From Devosia sp. YIM 151766 (GTDB taxonomy: Bacteria; Pseudomonadota; Alphaproteobacteria; Rhizobiales; Devosiaceae), in the NCBI RefSeq assembly GCF_030285925.1, contig NZ_CP127251.1:1488001-1552000 (forward strand): a stretch of 64,000 nt of DNA, in the 5' to 3' direction. Both the position numbers and the translations under genes were made by a program. The notes beneath the pieces are model-generated. The model made no database searches. It was not told the DNA's origin and saw only the letters and a program-made list of their open reading frames with translations. Of this stretch, positions 22,305 through 31,856 are shown piece by piece (within the stretch, counting starts at the first letter, position 1; each line of letters begins with the position of its first letter).

Positions 22305-24080
22305 ATGACCATACATCGCTACCGCACCCACACCTGTGGCGCCCTGACGGCTGCCGATGCCGGCAATAATGTCCGCCTCAGCGGCTGGGTACATCGCGTC
22401 CGCGACCATGGCGGCCTGCTCTTCATCGACCTGCGCGACCATTATGGAATCACCCAATGCGTCATTGACCCGGATTCGGCCGCGTTTCCGCTGGCGGAAA
22501 AGGTCCGCTCCGAATGGGTGCTGCGCATCGACGGCGAGGTGAAGCTGCGCGATGCAGGGGCGGTGAACACCAATATTCCCACCGGCGCCATCGAGATCTT
22601 CATCCGCGAGATCGAAGTGCTCTCCGAGGCCAGGGAATTGCCGCTGCCGGTATTCGGCGATCAGGAATATCCCGAAGACGTGCGGCTGCGCTATCGCTTC
22701 CTCGATCTGCGCCGCGAAAAGCTGCATGCCAATATCCTCAAGCGCACCCGGATCATTTCAGCGATGCGCACCGGCATGGACGAGGCCGGGTTCACCGAGT
22801 TTTCTACCCCGATCCTCACCGCCTCCTCTCCTGAAGGGGCGCGCGACTTCCTGGTGCCGAGCCGCATTCACCCGGGGAAATTCTTCGCGCTGCCGCAGGC
22901 GCCGCAGCAATACAAGCAACTGCTGATGGTTGCCGGCTTCGACCGCTATTTCCAGGTCGCCCCCTGTTTCCGCGATGAGGACCCGCGCGCCGACCGCCTG
23001 CCGGGCGAGTTTTACCAGCTCGACCTGGAGATGAGCTTCGTCACCCAGGAAGATGTGTGGAACACCGTCGAGCCGGTCATGACCGAGGTGTTCGAGCAAT
23101 TTGCCGATGGCAAGCGCGTCACCCGGGACTGGCCGCGCATTCCCTATGATGTGGCGGTGCGCAAATATGGCTCGGACAAGCCCGACTTGCGCAACCCGAT
23201 CGAAATGCAGGACGTCACCGAGCATTTCCGCGGCTCCGGCTTCAAGGTCTTCGCCAGCCAGATCGAGGCCGATCCCAAGGTGGAGGTCTGGGCTATTCCG
23301 GCGCCGACCGGGGGCTCGCGCGCCTTCTGCGACCGCATGAACGCCTGGGCGCAGGGCGAAGGCCAGCCGGGCCTCGGCTATATCTTCTTCAAGGACGGGC
23401 AGGGCTCCGGCCCCATCGCCAAGAATATCGGCGAAGACCGCACCGAAGCCGTGCGCGCCCAGCTCGGGCTCGCCGATGGCGATGCGGTATTCTTCGTCTG
23501 CGGCCGCCCTGAAAAATTCTTCAAGTTCGCCGGCGAGGCCCGCAACAAGGCCGGCTTCGACCTCAACCTGGTCGATATCGAACAATTCGCCCTGTGCTGG
23601 ATCGTCGATTTCCCGTTCTACGAATGGAGCGAGGAAGAAAAGCGCCTCGACTTCGCCCATAATCCCTTCTCCATGCCGCAAGGCGGTATCGATGGGCTGA
23701 ATTCCGCCGATCCGTTATCGCTCAAGGCCTATCAATATGACGTGGTCTGCAATGGCTTTGAAATCGCTTCCGGTTCGATCCGTAATCAGGAGCCGGAAAC
23801 CATGGTCAAGGCGTTCGAATTGACCGGCAAGTCGCGGGAAGAAGTCGAGGAGCAGTTCGGCGGCCTCTATCGGGCCTTCCAATACGGCGCGCCTCCGCAT
23901 GGCGGCGCGGCCTTCGGCATCGACCGCATCGTCATGTTGCTGTGCGGCGTGCAGAACCTGCGCGAGATCACGGCTTTCCCGATGAACCAGCAGGCCGAGG
24001 ACCTGTTGATGAGCGCGCCCAGCGCCGCCTCGCCCAAGCAATTGCGCGAGCTGGGCATCCGGCTCAATATCCAGAGCTGA
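22305..24080 (+). CDS. aspS: AspRS, aspartyl-tRNA synthetase
   Basis: Charges tRNA with aspartate. 591 residues from ATG 22305 ([20 protein letters not shown]); an upstream in-frame extension to 22161 is not conserved-looking. OB-fold anticodon domain with [21 protein letters not shown], class II motif 2 in [19 protein letters not shown], a bacterial GAD insertion and motif 3 [13 protein letters not shown]. With gatB present in the genome, it may be a non-discriminating enzyme that also charges tRNA-Asn; the sequence alone does not settle this. Confidence 0.98.
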   Translation: MTIHRYRTHTCGALTAADAGNNVRLSGWVHRVRDHGGLLFIDLRDHYGITQCVIDPDSAAFPLAEKVRSEWVLRIDGEVKLRDAGAVNTNIPTGAIEIFIREIEVLSEARELPLPVFGDQEYPEDVRLRYRFLDLRREKLHANILKRTRIISAMRTGMDEAGFTEFSTPILTASSPEGARDFLVPSRIHPGKFFALPQAPQQYKQLLMVAGFDRYFQVAPCFRDEDPRADRLPGEFYQLDLEMSFVTQEDVWNTVEPVMTEVFEQFADGKRVTRDWPRIPYDVAVRKYGSDKPDLRNPIEMQDVTEHFRGSGFKVFASQIEADPKVEVWAIPAPTGGSRAFCDRMNAWAQGEGQPGLGYIFFKDGQGSGPIAKNIGEDRTEAVRAQLGLADGDAVFFVCGRPEKFFKFAGEARNKAGFDLNLVDIEQFALCWIVDFPFYEWSEEEKRLDFAHNPFSMPQGGIDGLNSADPLSLKAYQYDVVCNGFEIASGSIRNQEPETMVKAFELTGKSREEVEEQFGGLYRAFQYGAPPHGGAAFGIDRIVMLLCGVQNLREITAFPMNQQAEDLLMSAPSAASPKQLRELGIRLNIQS

Positions 24081-24088
24081 TCGTTCCG

Positions 24089-24120
24089 AAAAAGGGGCAG
24101 CCCCGCGCTGCCCCTTTTTG
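24089..24120 (+). terminator. Intrinsic terminator after aspS
   Basis: Thirteen-base arms (AAAAAGGGGCAGC at 24089-24101 and GCTGCCCCTTTTT at 24107-24119) around a five-base loop, ending in a run of T, eight bases after the aspS stop. Because the A and T runs are symmetrical it could work from both strands. It is the cleanest terminator in the window. Confidence 0.93.
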
Positions 24121-24214
24121 CTTATAGAGTTAGCGCCGATTAACCAGCGTTAATGCGCCGTTAAAGCCTTCATTGCTATCGCTTGAATGCACCTCGCTGG
24201 AGTGGATTCGTGGC

Positions 24215-25816
24215 GTGAAGTCGAATTTTTCCCATGTCCTGATGCTGATCGGCGCCATTCTGGCATTTTCGCCGATTGTCGCCGTGGACTATTTGCTGGA
24301 CGCCTATGTCCGCTATCGGGAAAAAGCCATAACCCAGCAATATGTTGAAACGACAAGCTCACACATTAATACAAGTGTGATGGACGGCGTCGCCGCCCTG
24401 CGCAAGGTGATCGCCGGCAGCCCCTCCCTCTGTACGCCGACCTTCGTGACCAATGCCCAGACCGCCATCGAGGCCAGTCTGAACATCAAGCAATTCCTGG
24501 TCGAAAATCGTGATGGCGTACAATATTGCGACGCTCATGGCCGCATGGTGGTGCATTCACCTGTGTCGCAATCCCTGCCGGTTCCCGGCCTCACCGAGAC
24601 CATCACGGTGGTGAAATTCGCCGACATGGTCATGCCGGCGCTCAAGATCAGCCAGACCTTCAGCGACACGCGGCAGGTCTCGGCATTCGTGCCGTTGCTG
24701 GGTCATTCGGAAGCGGCATTGTCCGCCACCTTGCAGGACGCCGCGATGATGCGCGTCACGCTGACCAATGGCCTGCCCATCGTCACCATCGGCGATTCCG
24801 CCGGCTTCGACCGGCGGGCGTCCAGCACCGAATATGTCAGCGCCCAGAGCTATGCCGGGCAATTTCCCATCAAGGTCGAACTGGCAGTGCCCTTCGCCAT
24901 GGTGCGGGCCAAATATGCCGATCTCGATGCGGTCTTCACCATCCTCGCCTGCATTGCCAGCGCGGCGTTCCTGCTGTTCAGCCTGAATTATGTGCGGCGG
25001 TCCCGGGTGCCGGCCTTCGACCTGGAGCGGGCCATCGAGCGCCACGAGATCAAGCCCTATTACCAGCCCGTCATCAATTTGCGCACCGGCGAGCTGGTGG
25101 GCTGCGAAGTGCTGTGCCGCTGGGAGAAGCGCAATGGCCAGGTGATCATGCCCGGTGCCTTCATCGATTATGCCGAGGTGACGGGCCTCGCCATTCCCAT
25201 GACCCTGTCGCTGATGCAGCAGGTGCGCAACGACCTCGGCGATCTCAGCCGGACCCTGCCGAACCTGAAGATTTCCATCAACCTGTTCGAAGGCCATTTC
25301 CGCGATTCCGGCATTGTCGAGGACGTCCAGGCCATTTTCGGGCAATCGCCGATCAGTTTCCGCCAATTGGTGTTCGAAATCACCGAGCGGCGGCCGCTGA
25401 ACAACTCCATGGCCACCACCAGCGTCATTTCCGGCCTGCATGCGCTGGGCGCCAGATTGGCCATGGACGATGCCGGCACCGGCCATTCGAACCTGGCCTA
25501 TCTGGCGACGCTGGGCGTCGACGTCATCAAGATCGACCGCATCTTCGTTGACATGATCAAGCCCGGCACCAGCCAGGTTCCGGTGCTTGACGGGCTCATC
25601 GCCATGGCCAAGGACCTGGATTGCGAGATCGTCGCCGAAGGCGTCGAGACCGAGGAGCAGGCGCTCTATCTGCGCGCTCGCGGTGTGCTGCACGCCCAGG
25701 GCTACATTTTCGCTCCCGCGCTCAGGATCGGCGCCTTCAAGGAACTGGCCCTGGCGCTGGGTCTGCCGGCCAAGTCCCGGATCGAAGCCGATGCTGCCGC
25801 CGCGACGGCGGCCTGA
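24215..25816 (+). CDS. Membrane EAL-domain c-di-GMP phosphodiesterase with CSS-motif-like periplasmic domain
   Basis: About 533 residues. Membrane helix 1 is at about 9-29, a periplasmic domain of roughly 200 residues follows, and helix 2 is at about 238-259. The EAL domain occupies 270-515. Catalytic and metal residues look complete: EVLCRW (Glu298), ISINLFEGHF, FEITERR, LAMDDAGTGHSNL, VIKIDRIF and AEGVETEEQ. There is no GGDEF domain, so it should degrade c-di-GMP. Two periplasmic cysteines (73 and 105) are placed like the redox-sensitive pair of E. coli PdeC, hence the CSS-like label. I prefer GTG 24215; an in-frame TTG at 24173 is the upstream limit. Confidence 0.88.
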   Translation: MKSNFSHVLMLIGAILAFSPIVAVDYLLDAYVRYREKAITQQYVETTSSHINTSVMDGVAALRKVIAGSPSLCTPTFVTNAQTAIEASLNIKQFLVENRDGVQYCDAHGRMVVHSPVSQSLPVPGLTETITVVKFADMVMPALKISQTFSDTRQVSAFVPLLGHSEAALSATLQDAAMMRVTLTNGLPIVTIGDSAGFDRRASSTEYVSAQSYAGQFPIKVELAVPFAMVRAKYADLDAVFTILACIASAAFLLFSLNYVRRSRVPAFDLERAIERHEIKPYYQPVINLRTGELVGCEVLCRWEKRNGQVIMPGAFIDYAEVTGLAIPMTLSLMQQVRNDLGDLSRTLPNLKISINLFEGHFRDSGIVEDVQAIFGQSPISFRQLVFEITERRPLNNSMATTSVISGLHALGARLAMDDAGTGHSNLAYLATLGVDVIKIDRIFVDMIKPGTSQVPVLDGLIAMAKDLDCEIVAEGVETEEQALYLRARGVLHAQGYIFAPALRIGAFKELALALGLPAKSRIEADAAAATAA

Positions 25817-25922
25817 CGCCGCAATTTTGCCGGCAACGGCAAGCAAGGGCTTCTCGCCCCTTTCCAATCCTGACGATTGATGGCACCAACGCGGCGGTTC
25901 CAGCCGGCGGGGAGGATTTTAC

Positions 25923-28208
25923 GTGTCGACCGATAATAACGAACAACGCAATGCGCTGCGCGATGCCGCGCTGCATTTCCATGAATTTCCCAAGCCCGGC
26001 AAGCTGGAAATCCAGCCGCTGAAGCCGCTGGGGAACCAGCGCGACCTGGCGCTCGCCTATTCGCCCGGCGTGGCGGCGCCATGCGAGGAAATCGCCCGGG
26101 AGCCGGAAACGGTGGCACGCTACACTGCGCGACAGAACCTCGTCGCCGTCATATCCAATGGAACCGCCGTGCTCGGCCTCGGCAATATCGGCGCGCTGGC
26201 ATCTAAGCCGGTGATGGAAGGCAAGGCGGTTCTGTTCAAGAAATTCGCCGGCATCGATGTGTTCGACCTGGAAATCGACGAGACCGACCCCCAAAAATTC
26301 ATCGACGCGGTCTCGCCGCTCTGGCCCACTTTCGGCGGCATCAATCTCGAAGACATCCGCGCCCCCGATTGCTTCGAGATCGAGGAGGCGCTGCGCGAGC
26401 GCATGCCCATCCCGGTCTTTCATGACGACCAGCACGGCACCGCCATCATTGTCGGCGCTGCGGTGCTCAATGGCCTGGAACTGGCCGGCAAGAAGATCGA
26501 GGACGTCAAGATCTGCGGATCGGGGGCAGGGGCCGCGGCCATTGCCTGTCTCAACGTATTGGTGGCTTTGGGCGCCAGGCACGAAAATATCTGGGTGGCC
26601 GACAAGGATGGGCTGCTGACCCACAAGCGCAACGACGTCAACGACAAGTGGCGCGGACAATTCCGCCGCACCAGCGATGCGACCTCGCTGGCCGAGGTGA
26701 TCGAGGGCGCCGATGTGTTTCTCGGGCTCTCCGCCGCCGGCGCGCTGAAGCCGGAAATGCTGGCCAGGATGGCGCCCAAGCCGCTGATCCTGGCGCTGGC
26801 CAATCCCAATCCGGAAATCCTGCCCGAATTGGCCAAAGAGGTCCGGCCCGACGCCATGGTGTGCACCGGCCGTTCCGATTATCCCAATCAGGTCAATAAC
26901 GTCCTCTGCTTCCCCTTTATTTTCCGTGGGGCGCTGGACGTCCATGCCACCACGATCAACGAAGAAATGAAGCTGGCGGCGGTGCGCGCCATTGCCGGGC
27001 TGGCGCACGAGCCGGGGCTGGAAGTCTCGCCATCCGGCGCGCCGGCCGTTTATGGGGCGGACCACATCATTCCCAATCCCTTCGACCAGCGGCTCATGCT
27101 GCGTATCGCGCCCGCCGTGGCGCGGGCGGCGATGGAATCGGGAGTGGCCAAGAAGCCGATCGAGAACTGGGATGCCTATCTCGACAGCCTCAACCGTTTC
27201 GTCTTCCGCTCCGGCCTGGTGATGAAGCCGATCTTCGACCGCGCGCAGGGGCAGGGCAAGCGTATTGCCTTTGCCGATGGCGAAGACGAGCGCGTCCTGC
27301 GGGCGACCCAGGTACTGCTGGAGGAAGGGATCGCCCGCCCGATCCTGATCGGCCGCCCGGCCGTGCTCGAAGCCCGCATCGAGCGCTTCGGCCTGACCAT
27401 CCGGCCGGGCGTGGATTTCGAGGTCATCAACCCCGAAGACGATCCGCGCTACCGCGATTATGTCAGCCTGTTCCACTCGCTGGTCGGCCGCAATGGCGTC
27501 ACCCCGGATACCGCGCGCACCATCGTGCGCACCAATACCACGGTGATCGCCGCCCTGGCGGTGAAGCGCGGCGACGCCGATGCGCTGCTTTGCGGCTTGC
27601 AAGGGCGCTACATCAAGCATGTGCGCGATATCCGCTCGGTCATCGGCTTGCAGGACGGCGTCAACGATGTTTCGGCGCTCTCCATGCTGATCATGCAGCG
27701 CGGCGCCTTCTTCTTCACCGATACCTATGTGAACCCCAGTCCCAGCGCCGACGAGATCGTCGCCATCGCCCTACAGGCGCGCAGCCATCTCAAGCGCTTC
27801 AACATCGAAGCCCGCGCGGCGCTGCTCTCCTATTCCAATTTCGGCTCCCGCGACGGCGACAGCGCCTTCAAGATGCGTGAGGCCTATGCCAAATTGCGGG
27901 CCATTGCCCCGGACTTCATCGCCGAAGGAGAAATGCAGGGCGACCTGGCGCTCAACGAAGCCCTGCGCGAGCGCTATATTCCCGAAACCGCCCTGCACGG
28001 CGAAGCCAATCTGCTGATCTTCCCCGATCTGGACGCCGCCAATCTCTCCATGACCCTGCTCAAGGAGATGAACAATGCCCTGGCGGTCGGCCCGATCCTC
28101 ATGGGTCCGCGGGCCCCCGCGCACATTCTGGCCCCATCGGTCACCAGCCGCGGCATCGTCAACATGGCGGCCATCGCCGCCACCGAAGCCGTGGGCCTCG
28201 ATCCCTGA
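25923..28208 (+). CDS. maeB: MaeB, NADP-dependent malic enzyme with C-terminal phosphotransacetylase-like domain
   Basis: Decarboxylates malate to pyruvate, linking the TCA cycle to the pyruvate dehydrogenase genes downstream. 761 residues in two parts. The malic enzyme is at about 1-430 ([11 protein letters not shown], catalytic region [27 protein letters not shown], nucleotide site [14 protein letters not shown]). The phosphate acetyl/butyryltransferase-like half is at about 440-755 and in this family serves regulation or assembly, not catalysis. Start GTG 25923 has GGAGGA upstream. Confidence 0.97.
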   Translation: MSTDNNEQRNALRDAALHFHEFPKPGKLEIQPLKPLGNQRDLALAYSPGVAAPCEEIAREPETVARYTARQNLVAVISNGTAVLGLGNIGALASKPVMEGKAVLFKKFAGIDVFDLEIDETDPQKFIDAVSPLWPTFGGINLEDIRAPDCFEIEEALRERMPIPVFHDDQHGTAIIVGAAVLNGLELAGKKIEDVKICGSGAGAAAIACLNVLVALGARHENIWVADKDGLLTHKRNDVNDKWRGQFRRTSDATSLAEVIEGADVFLGLSAAGALKPEMLARMAPKPLILALANPNPEILPELAKEVRPDAMVCTGRSDYPNQVNNVLCFPFIFRGALDVHATTINEEMKLAAVRAIAGLAHEPGLEVSPSGAPAVYGADHIIPNPFDQRLMLRIAPAVARAAMESGVAKKPIENWDAYLDSLNRFVFRSGLVMKPIFDRAQGQGKRIAFADGEDERVLRATQVLLEEGIARPILIGRPAVLEARIERFGLTIRPGVDFEVINPEDDPRYRDYVSLFHSLVGRNGVTPDTARTIVRTNTTVIAALAVKRGDADALLCGLQGRYIKHVRDIRSVIGLQDGVNDVSALSMLIMQRGAFFFTDTYVNPSPSADEIVAIALQARSHLKRFNIEARAALLSYSNFGSRDGDSAFKMREAYAKLRAIAPDFIAEGEMQGDLALNEALRERYIPETALHGEANLLIFPDLDAANLSMTLLKEMNNALAVGPILMGPRAPAHILAPSVTSRGIVNMAAIAATEAVGLDP

Positions 28209-28300
28209 GCCGTTTTGCCCGGTCTGAGCTGGTCAAGCGCGGGGGTAACGAGTGGCGAGTGCCCACAGTCCATTTCACCCATCGCCGCCTCTTTCTCGGT

Positions 28301-28365
28301 GTCACGCCCGCGAATGCGGGGGTCTCCGTTTTATAAACAGAGGTTCCCGCTGCCGCAGGAATGAC
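28301..28365. repeat. Element A, copy 1
   Basis: 65 bp. Outer hairpins with arms like CCCGC / GCGGG flank a weaker middle dyad (CTCCGTTT / AAACAGAG). The ends read GTCAC and ATGAC, so the whole unit is near-palindromic. A few mismatches are present compared with copy 2. Confidence 0.88.
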
Positions 28366-28425
28366 ATCGTGGTCAAGCGAGGCAGGGCTATCGTCCATGG
28401 TTTCGATGGCGCCGCTTCCCCCGTT

Positions 28426-28506
28426 CGTCACACTCGCGCTCGACGCGAGGGCTCTCGCGGCAGAACCACCGATCACAGAACCCTCGCGTCGAGCGCGAGG
28501 GTGACG
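28426..28506. repeat. Element B, copy 1
   Basis: 26-base arms at 28426-28451 and 28481-28506 are reverse complements apart from one position, around a 29-base loop. The arms begin CGTCA and contain CTCGCGCTCGACGCGAGGG; inner CGCG tracts let each arm fold on itself as well. Confidence 0.88.
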
Positions 28507-28556
28507 AGCGGTGATTGCTCACCGTCCATTTCACCCATCGCCACATTATTCCCGAT

Positions 28557-28621
28557 GTTACCCCCGCGAATGCGGGGGTCTCCGTTTTATAAACCGAGGT
28601 TCCCGCTGCCGCGGGAATGAC
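28557..28621. repeat. Element A, copy 2
   Basis: 65 bp with near-perfect hairpins: CCCCCGC / GCGGGGG with loop GAAT, and TTCCCGC / GCGGGAA with loop TGCC, joined by a middle dyad CTCCGTTT / AAACCGAG. Same orientation as copy 1. Confidence 0.9.
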
Positions 28622-28658
28622 ATCGTGGTCAAACGAGGGATGGCGCCTTTCCCCCGTT

Positions 28659-28739
28659 CGTCACCCTCGCGCTCGACGCGAGGGCTCTTGCGGCAGAACC
28701 AACGATCACAGAACCCTCGCGTCAAGCGCGAGGGTGACG
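28659..28739. repeat. Element B, copy 2
   Basis: Arms at 28659-28684 and 28714-28739 (26 bases each), complementary apart from one G-T type difference, with a 29-base loop at 28685-28713. The loop is nearly the same as in copy 1, including GCGGCAGAACCA and GATCACAGAA. Confidence 0.9.
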
Positions 28740-28832
28740 AGTAATGATAGCCACCTCACCCCCGGAGCGCTTTCCTCAACCTCACATTAATCCTCATCCG
28801 CCATGATCGGCTGATCCGAAATTGGTCCGCCT

Positions 28833-29231
28833 ATGTCCACCCGTCTCAAACGCCCACCATTCTGGCGACCGCTCGCTCTGACGGCGACGCTGCTCGCCTT
28901 TCAGTTCTATCTGGGCTATTCGGCGATTTCCGGCCAGTTCGGCATCGAGAGTCGCAAGGAAATCCAGGCCGACATTGAAATCCTCAAGGATCGCAGTTCG
29001 GCATTGCAGGCGGAAATCGAGGCGTTCAAGCACCGGGTTTCCTTGATGAATCCGCGCCATCTCGATCCCGATCTGGTCACCGAACGCGCCCGCGCCCTGC
29101 TGAACATGGCGCATGCCGATGACGTGCTGATCATGATCAACCCAGAGAATGGTAAACCTATTTCTGGTCAATTCGTAGAATTAATCGATGATCAGTTAAT
29201 TTCGATTATAGAAGCGGATTCAACGCTCTAA
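28833..29231 (+). CDS. FtsB/DivIC-like septum formation initiator
   Basis: Small bitopic division protein expected to form a complex with FtsL and FtsQ at the septum. 132 residues: a short basic cytoplasmic end, one membrane helix at about 13-31, then a coiled coil at about 38-72 (ESRKEIQADIEILKDRSSAL), and a periplasmic tail with NPRHLDPDLVTERARALLN, typical of the alphaproteobacterial family. The 3' quarter is noticeably more AT-rich than its neighbours. The position just before pdhA is conserved in Rhizobiales. Confidence 0.85.
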   Translation: MSTRLKRPPFWRPLALTATLLAFQFYLGYSAISGQFGIESRKEIQADIEILKDRSSALQAEIEAFKHRVSLMNPRHLDPDLVTERARALLNMAHADDVLIMINPENGKPISGQFVELIDDQLISIIEADSTL

Positions 29232-29345
29232 TAAGGTTTTAAGATCAAGTTCCGGGCAATTTTATTGTTTCGGACCTTGCGATATAGTGCGCGTCGTGGC
29301 CACATCGGCCCGGCGGCAAATTCCCCGACCCAAGCGGAGTGTAGA

Positions 29346-30365
29346 ATGGCGCGCAAGGCGACGGCCACCAAGGCCAAGACGCAGCCCAACGTCCCCCAGT
29401 TCACCAACGAGCAGGATCTCGAAGCTTTCCGCGAAATGCTGCTGATCCGGCGGTTCGAGGAGAAGGCCGGCCAGATGTACGGCATGGGCCTGATCGGCGG
29501 TTTCTGCCACCTCTATATCGGCCAGGAAGCCGTGGTCACCGGCATCACCATGGCCAGCGAGAAGGGCAAGGATGCCCAGATCACCGGCTATCGCGACCAC
29601 GGCCATATGCTGGTCATGGGTCTCGACCCCAAGGGCGTCATGGCCGAACTGACCGGCCGCCAGGGCGGGCTGTCGAAAGGCAAGGGCGGCTCGATGCACA
29701 TGTTCAGCAACGAGCATAAATTCTACGGCGGCAACGGGATTGTCGGCGCGCAGGTGCCGATCGGCGCCGGGCTGGCCTTCGCTGCCAAATATAAGGGCGA
29801 CGGTTCGGTATCACTGGCCTATTTCGGCGATGGCGCCGCCAATCAGGGCCAGGTCTACGAAACCTTCAACATGGCCAAGCTGTGGAAGCTGCCCGTCGTT
29901 TTCATCATCGAAAACAACAAATACGCCATGGGCACCTCGATCGAGCGCGCCGCGGCGACCACCGATTTTTCCAAACGCGGCGCCTCGTTCGACATTCCGG
30001 GCGAACAGGTGGATGGCATGGATGTGCGCATGGTCCACGATGCCGCCCGGCGCGCCATCGAATATGCCCGTTCCGGCAATGGCCCCTACATTCTCGAAAT
30101 GCTGACCTATCGTTATCGCGGTCACTCCATGTCCGATCCGGCCAAGTATCGCACCAAGGACGAGGTCACCAAGTTCCGCCAGGAGCGCGATCCCATCGAG
30201 CAGGTTCGCGCCCGGCTGCTGGAAGCCGGCGCCGCCACCGAGGAAGACCTCAAGAAGATCGAGACCGAGATTCGCGCCATCGTCACCGAGGCGGCGGATT
30301 TCGCCACCAGCGATCCCGAGCCCGATCCGTCCGAGCTCTGGACCGACATCACTATCGAAGCATGA
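29346..30365 (+). CDS. pdhA: PdhA, pyruvate dehydrogenase E1 alpha subunit
   Basis: Thiamine-diphosphate-dependent decarboxylation of pyruvate, as an alpha2beta2 E1 with PdhB. 339 residues from ATG 29346 (MARKATATKAKT); the frame stays open 81 bases upstream but reaches into the promoter region. ThDP motif GDGAANQGQVYETFNMA ending in ENN, and the active-site segment YRYRGHSMSDP, are intact. A possible -10 box TATAGT lies at 29283-29288. It is the first gene of the pdh operon. Confidence 0.97.
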   Translation: MARKATATKAKTQPNVPQFTNEQDLEAFREMLLIRRFEEKAGQMYGMGLIGGFCHLYIGQEAVVTGITMASEKGKDAQITGYRDHGHMLVMGLDPKGVMAELTGRQGGLSKGKGGSMHMFSNEHKFYGGNGIVGAQVPIGAGLAFAAKYKGDGSVSLAYFGDGAANQGQVYETFNMAKLWKLPVVFIIENNKYAMGTSIERAAATTDFSKRGASFDIPGEQVDGMDVRMVHDAARRAIEYARSGNGPYILEMLTYRYRGHSMSDPAKYRTKDEVTKFRQERDPIEQVRARLLEAGAATEEDLKKIETEIRAIVTEAADFATSDPEPDPSELWTDITIEA

Positions 30366-30453
30366 GTTTCGGCGTCCGCCGGATCATTCGAACATATTGA
30401 GTTTCGCCGTGTGGCCGAAAATGCCCGGCGCCGTATTGCTGGAGAGCCGATAA

Positions 30454-31845
30454 ATGCCTCAAATTCTCATGCCCGCTTTGTCTCCCACCATGGAAGAAGG
30501 CAAGCTGGCCACATGGCTGGTAAAGGTCGGCGATGTCGTGAAGTCCGGCGACGTGCTGGCCGAAATCGAAACCGACAAGGCGACCATGGAAGTCGAAGCG
30601 GTCGATGAAGGCGTGGTCAGCGAAATCCTCGTGGCCGAGGGCACCGAGGGCGTGAAGGTCAACGCTCCCATCGCCGTGATCCTGGCCGAAGGCGAAAGCG
30701 CCGGCAGCGCCGCCGCCCCGGTGGCCGAAACCGCGCCCGAGCCGGCCGAGGCCCCGGTGGTCGCCGCCGAGAAGGGCACCGAGAGCGCCGCCGCTTCCGC
30801 CGTGCCCGCCGCGCCGAAATTCGAGCCTCAGGCCGATCCGGACCTGCCGGAGGGCGTCGAAATGGTGGAGATGACGGTGCGTCAGGCCCTCAATGAGGCC
30901 ATGGCCGAGGAACTGCGTCGCGACGAGAACATCTTCATCATGGGTGAGGAAGTCGCCGAATATCAGGGGGCCTACAAGGTCACCCAGGGCCTGTTGCAGG
31001 AATTCGGCCCCGAGCGCGTGGTAGATACGCCGATCACCGAACACGGCTTTGCCGGTCTCGCCGTCGGCGCGGCCTTTGGCGGGCTGAAGCCGATCGTCGA
31101 ATTCATGACCTGGAACTTCGCCATGCAGGCGATCGACCAGATTATCAACTCCGCCGCCAAGCAGCTCTACATGTCCGGCGGCCAGGTCGCCGCGCCGATG
31201 GTGTTCCGCGGCCCCAACGGCGCCGCGGCCCGCGTCGCCGCCCAGCACAGCCAGGATTACTCGGCCTGGTACAGCCATATTCCCGGCCTGACGGTGATTG
31301 CGCCCTATAGCGCCGCCGATGCCAAGGGCTTGCTCAAGGCCGCCATCCGCTCGCCCAACCCGGTGATCTTCCTCGAAAACGAAATCCTCTACGGCTCGAC
31401 CGGGCTGGTGCCCAAGGTCGACGATTTCGTGCTGCCCATCGGAAAGGCGCGCATCGCCCGCCAGGGCGCGGATGTCACCGTGGTCTCTTTCTCCATGGGC
31501 ATGCGCTACGCTTCCCAGGCCACCGAGAAACTGGTCGCCGCCGGCGTCGATGTCGAACTGATCGACCTGCGCACCCTGCGCCCGCTGGACAGCGATACCG
31601 TCATCGAATCGGTGAAGAAGACCGGCCGTCTGGTGACCGTGGAGGAAGGCTGGCCGCAGGGCGGCATCGGCGCCGAACTGGCCGCCCGCGTCATGGAACA
31701 GGCTTTCGATTATCTCGATGCGCCGGTGCTGCGGGTCACCGGCAAGGACGTTCCCATGCCCTATGCCGCCAATCTCGAAAAGCTGGCGCTGCCCAACGTT
31801 GATGAAGTGATCGCGGCGGTCAATGCCGTCACCTATCGCTCGTAA
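30454..31845 (+). CDS. pdhB: PdhB, pyruvate dehydrogenase E1 beta subunit with N-terminal lipoyl domain
   Basis: 463 residues, about 130 longer than a plain E1 beta. Residues 1-80 are a complete lipoyl domain with the modifiable Lys42 in [13 protein letters not shown]. An Ala/Pro/Glu-rich linker runs to about 135, then the E1 beta core ([66 protein letters not shown]). Lipoylated E1 beta is a known alphaproteobacterial trait. Its lipoyl domain is very similar to that of PdhC next door, suggesting duplication. Confidence 0.97.
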   Translation: MPQILMPALSPTMEEGKLATWLVKVGDVVKSGDVLAEIETDKATMEVEAVDEGVVSEILVAEGTEGVKVNAPIAVILAEGESAGSAAAPVAETAPEPAEAPVVAAEKGTESAAASAVPAAPKFEPQADPDLPEGVEMVEMTVRQALNEAMAEELRRDENIFIMGEEVAEYQGAYKVTQGLLQEFGPERVVDTPITEHGFAGLAVGAAFGGLKPIVEFMTWNFAMQAIDQIINSAAKQLYMSGGQVAAPMVFRGPNGAAARVAAQHSQDYSAWYSHIPGLTVIAPYSAADAKGLLKAAIRSPNPVIFLENEILYGSTGLVPKVDDFVLPIGKARIARQGADVTVVSFSMGMRYASQATEKLVAAGVDVELIDLRTLRPLDSDTVIESVKKTGRLVTVEEGWPQGGIGAELAARVMEQAFDYLDAPVLRVTGKDVPMPYAANLEKLALPNVDEVIAAVNAVTYRS

Positions 31846-31856
31846 GGAGACCCGGG

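Larger units (their letters stand above)
28231..28741. repeat. Array of palindromic elements, order (B')-A-B-A-B
   Basis: The 624-bp gap between maeB and ftsB (28209-28832) has no credible gene and is mostly repeat. Two imperfect direct copies of about 240-260 bp follow one another, one starting near 28247 and the other near 28501, both with CATTTCACCCATCGCC near their left ends. Each copy contains one element A and one element B. 28231-28260 looks like the right end of an earlier B. Small open frames across it (for example 28252-28620) only translate the repeats. Confidence 0.9.

Noticed and set aside
28231..28741. CRISPR array
   Set aside because: Repeat units are long, internally palindromic and only two in number, with no unique spacers of equal size and no cas genes nearby.
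28252..28744. Open frames of 122 and 77 codons across the maeB-ftsB gap, with near-identical repeated peptides
   Set aside because: They only translate the A/B palindromic repeats, lack good ribosome sites and show no protein-like composition.
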